A stretch of 64,000 nucleotides of DNA from Peribacillus muralis (GTDB lineage Bacteria; Bacillota; Bacilli; Bacillales; DSM-1321). The notes beneath the pieces were generated by a model. It ran no database searches, was not told the DNA's origin, and saw only the letters and a program-made list of their open reading frames with translations. Position 1 is the first letter of the stretch. Every line of letters starts with the position of its first letter. Below are positions 62,797 through 64,000 of this stretch, one piece after another. A program made the position numbers and the translations under genes. The stretch covers positions 1 to 64,000 of the forward strand of contig NZ_LMBV01000010.1 of NCBI RefSeq assembly GCF_001439925.1, in the 5' to 3' direction.

Positions 62797-63966
62797 TCAT
62801 TCGTGACGCAGTGCCTGGATCGGATTCAATTTCGATGCTTTATTGGCAGGAAATACGCCAAATATTATCCCGATGAATATCGAGAATAAGAAGGAAAAAA
62901 GTGTCACTGACCATGAAAAACTAATTGTTAACGTTGAAAAAGTTGATATCGCCTTTGCGATTCCCAATCCAATGGCCACTCCCAACAATCCCCCTAAACA
63001 GCTCAAGACGATCGCTTCAATCAAAAACTGCAGCAAAATCGATTTCCGGTTCGCCCCGATTGCTTTTCGGATCCCGATTTCCTTCGTCCTCTCGGAGACG
63101 GAAACCAACATGATATTCATGATTCCAATTCCGCCTACAAGTAACGAAATACTAGCGATTCCGCCAAGCATGAGTGTGAACGTATCGGACACTGAACTCA
63201 TTGTATCCATCAAATCTTCTTGATTGGATACGGAATAATTATCACTTTGACCCGGGAATGAGGTGGTCATCACACCTAATAGTTCATACATCGCTCGCTC
63301 TACACTATTCTCGTTCTCCGCTTTTGCATATACCATTCCGATTGACGTGCTGCCCGTCGCCCGCTCCGCAGTCGTGATCGGGGCAATGATCACATCATCG
63401 CCGCTCGAGCCCATGGAGGTACCCACTGATTTCAGTACACCAATCACTCGATAGGAAACACCGCCGATAAGGACGTTTTGATCCAGCGCGTTATGATTTT
63501 CAAAAAGCGTACTTGCTGTGTCAGAGCCAAGGATAACGACCTTGGAGCGTAAATCCATTTCCAGATCAGTCAAAAAACGTCCTTGACTGAGTTCAAGATT
63601 CCGAACAGATAAATAGGATGAAGTGGCTCCGGTCATTGAAACCTGTGTTGAGGTTTCACCGTTTTTTGCATAAACACGTCCTGTGACCACAGGTGCCACA
63701 TCCGCTATCCCTTCAAGTTTCTTAAACTGATCTATTGTTTCCTCCGTCAGCTCAACGGTATCCGTATCCGTGACGCTTACCGTCAACAAATTCGTTCCCA
63801 AACTGTTGATTTCATCCTGAACGGACTGAGAGGATCCCTGCCCGATCGAAACCAGGACGATTACGGAAGCAACGCCAATAATGATTCCAAGCATCGTTAA
63901 AAAAGCACGGACCTTATTGGTTTTGATAGAGCGCATGGCCATCTTCATCGATTCGCTCAGGTTCAA
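62797..63966 (-). CDS. MacB/FtsX-type ABC transporter permease
   Basis: This permease of about 389 residues has one N-terminal helix (KVRAFLTMLGIIIGVASVIV, near 18-37 of the shorter form), a large extracellular MacB-like domain (about 45-260), and three C-terminal helices with the mechanotransmission-type ERTKEIGIRKAIGA loop near 299. TTG at 63966 is preferred as start with GGAGGTGA 5 nt upstream; an in-frame start at 63987 is possible. Its ATPase partner should be encoded just beyond the right edge of the window. Such systems export peptides or sense envelope damage together with a two-component system. Confidence 0.88.
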   Translation of the reverse strand: MNLSESMKMAMRSIKTNKVRAFLTMLGIIIGVASVIVLVSIGQGSSQSVQDEINSLGTNLLTVSVTDTDTVELTEETIDQFKKLEGIADVAPVVTGRVYAKNGETSTQVSMTGATSSYLSVRNLELSQGRFLTDLEMDLRSKVVILGSDTASTLFENHNALDQNVLIGGVSYRVIGVLKSVGTSMGSSGDDVIIAPITTAERATGSTSIGMVYAKAENENSVERAMYELLGVMTTSFPGQSDNYSVSNQEDLMDTMSSVSDTFTLMLGGIASISLLVGGIGIMNIMLVSVSERTKEIGIRKAIGANRKSILLQFLIEAIVLSCLGGLLGVAIGLGIAKAISTFSTLTISFSWSVTLFSFLFSIFIGIIFGVFPANKASKLNPIQALRHE

Positions 63967-64000
63967 TCCAATCACCTCCATTTTCAAAAAGCTGTCCGTC

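Noticed and set aside
63984-64000. End of an ATPase gene at the right edge
   Set aside because: A stop codon in a suitable frame (63984-63986) is followed by only 14 bases of window, too little to support a feature, although a MacB-type ATPase is expected there.

Overview
The window is a low-GC Gram-positive chromosome segment of Bacillaceae type. Pointers are strong GGAGG-type ribosome binding sites, TTG and GTG starts, a RsbR-like stressosome protein, B. subtilis-like YfmM, YhfW, YwbE, PbuG, TopB and PurU homologues, and intrinsic terminators after most genes. An environmental Bacillus/Peribacillus-like species is my inference, not something the sequence proves. Core genes of moderate GC alternate with AT-rich accessory stretches at roughly 17-31 kb and 45.4-52.5 kb.

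Layout. 0.2-5.7 kb: a PQQ-type sugar dehydrogenase lipoprotein, a HAD phosphatase, a duplicated P-loop protein, a YbaK deacylase and gluconokinase, all on the minus strand. 6-15.9 kb: a tight 12-gene minus-strand corrinoid operon behind a cobalamin riboswitch and terminator. It reads btuF, btuC, btuD-cbiZ fusion, cbiB, cobD, cobU, cobS, cobC, a short cobU-like gene, pduO, cblT, cblS. Together these give corrinoid uptake, adenosylation, removal of the old side chain, re-amidation with aminopropanol phosphate, GDP activation, and joining to alpha-ribazole that is imported and phosphorylated by CblT/CblS. No corrin-ring or DMB synthesis gene is present, so this is a salvage and remodelling pathway. 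15.9-16.9 kb: a polysaccharide deacetylase lipoprotein.

17-19 kb: a tRNA-Arg(CCU) gene whose 3' part is duplicated as a perfect 52-bp direct repeat 1.9 kb away, marking a decayed integrated element. It carries a broken FRG-domain gene and a secreted protein paired with a small two-TM protein. 19-24 kb: small membrane ORFs, an SGNH acyltransferase, and two adjacent related peptide genes. 24-26.5 kb: topB. 26.9-30.9 kb: a secreted protein with an ABC system made of three permease-like proteins, one ATPase and one anchored protein.

31.7-45.4 kb: mainly core genes (an ABC-F ATPase, ATP-grasp ligase, methyltransferase, APH-like kinase, DEAD-box helicase, pbuG, yhfW, ywbE, a SIMPL protein, purU). 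They are interrupted by an actin-like ParM/ParR pair next to an iteron-like array, which looks like a complete plasmid-type partition cassette in chromosomal context.

45.4-52.5 kb: an AT-rich stretch of secreted proteins, tiny membrane proteins and many decayed copies and fragments. 52.5-64 kb: a polar amino-acid ABC transporter, a 41-bp tandem repeat, glutaminyl-tRNA synthetase, a RsbR-type STAS protein, MsrAB, a nucleoside transporter, a two-component system and a MacB-type permease running off the right edge.
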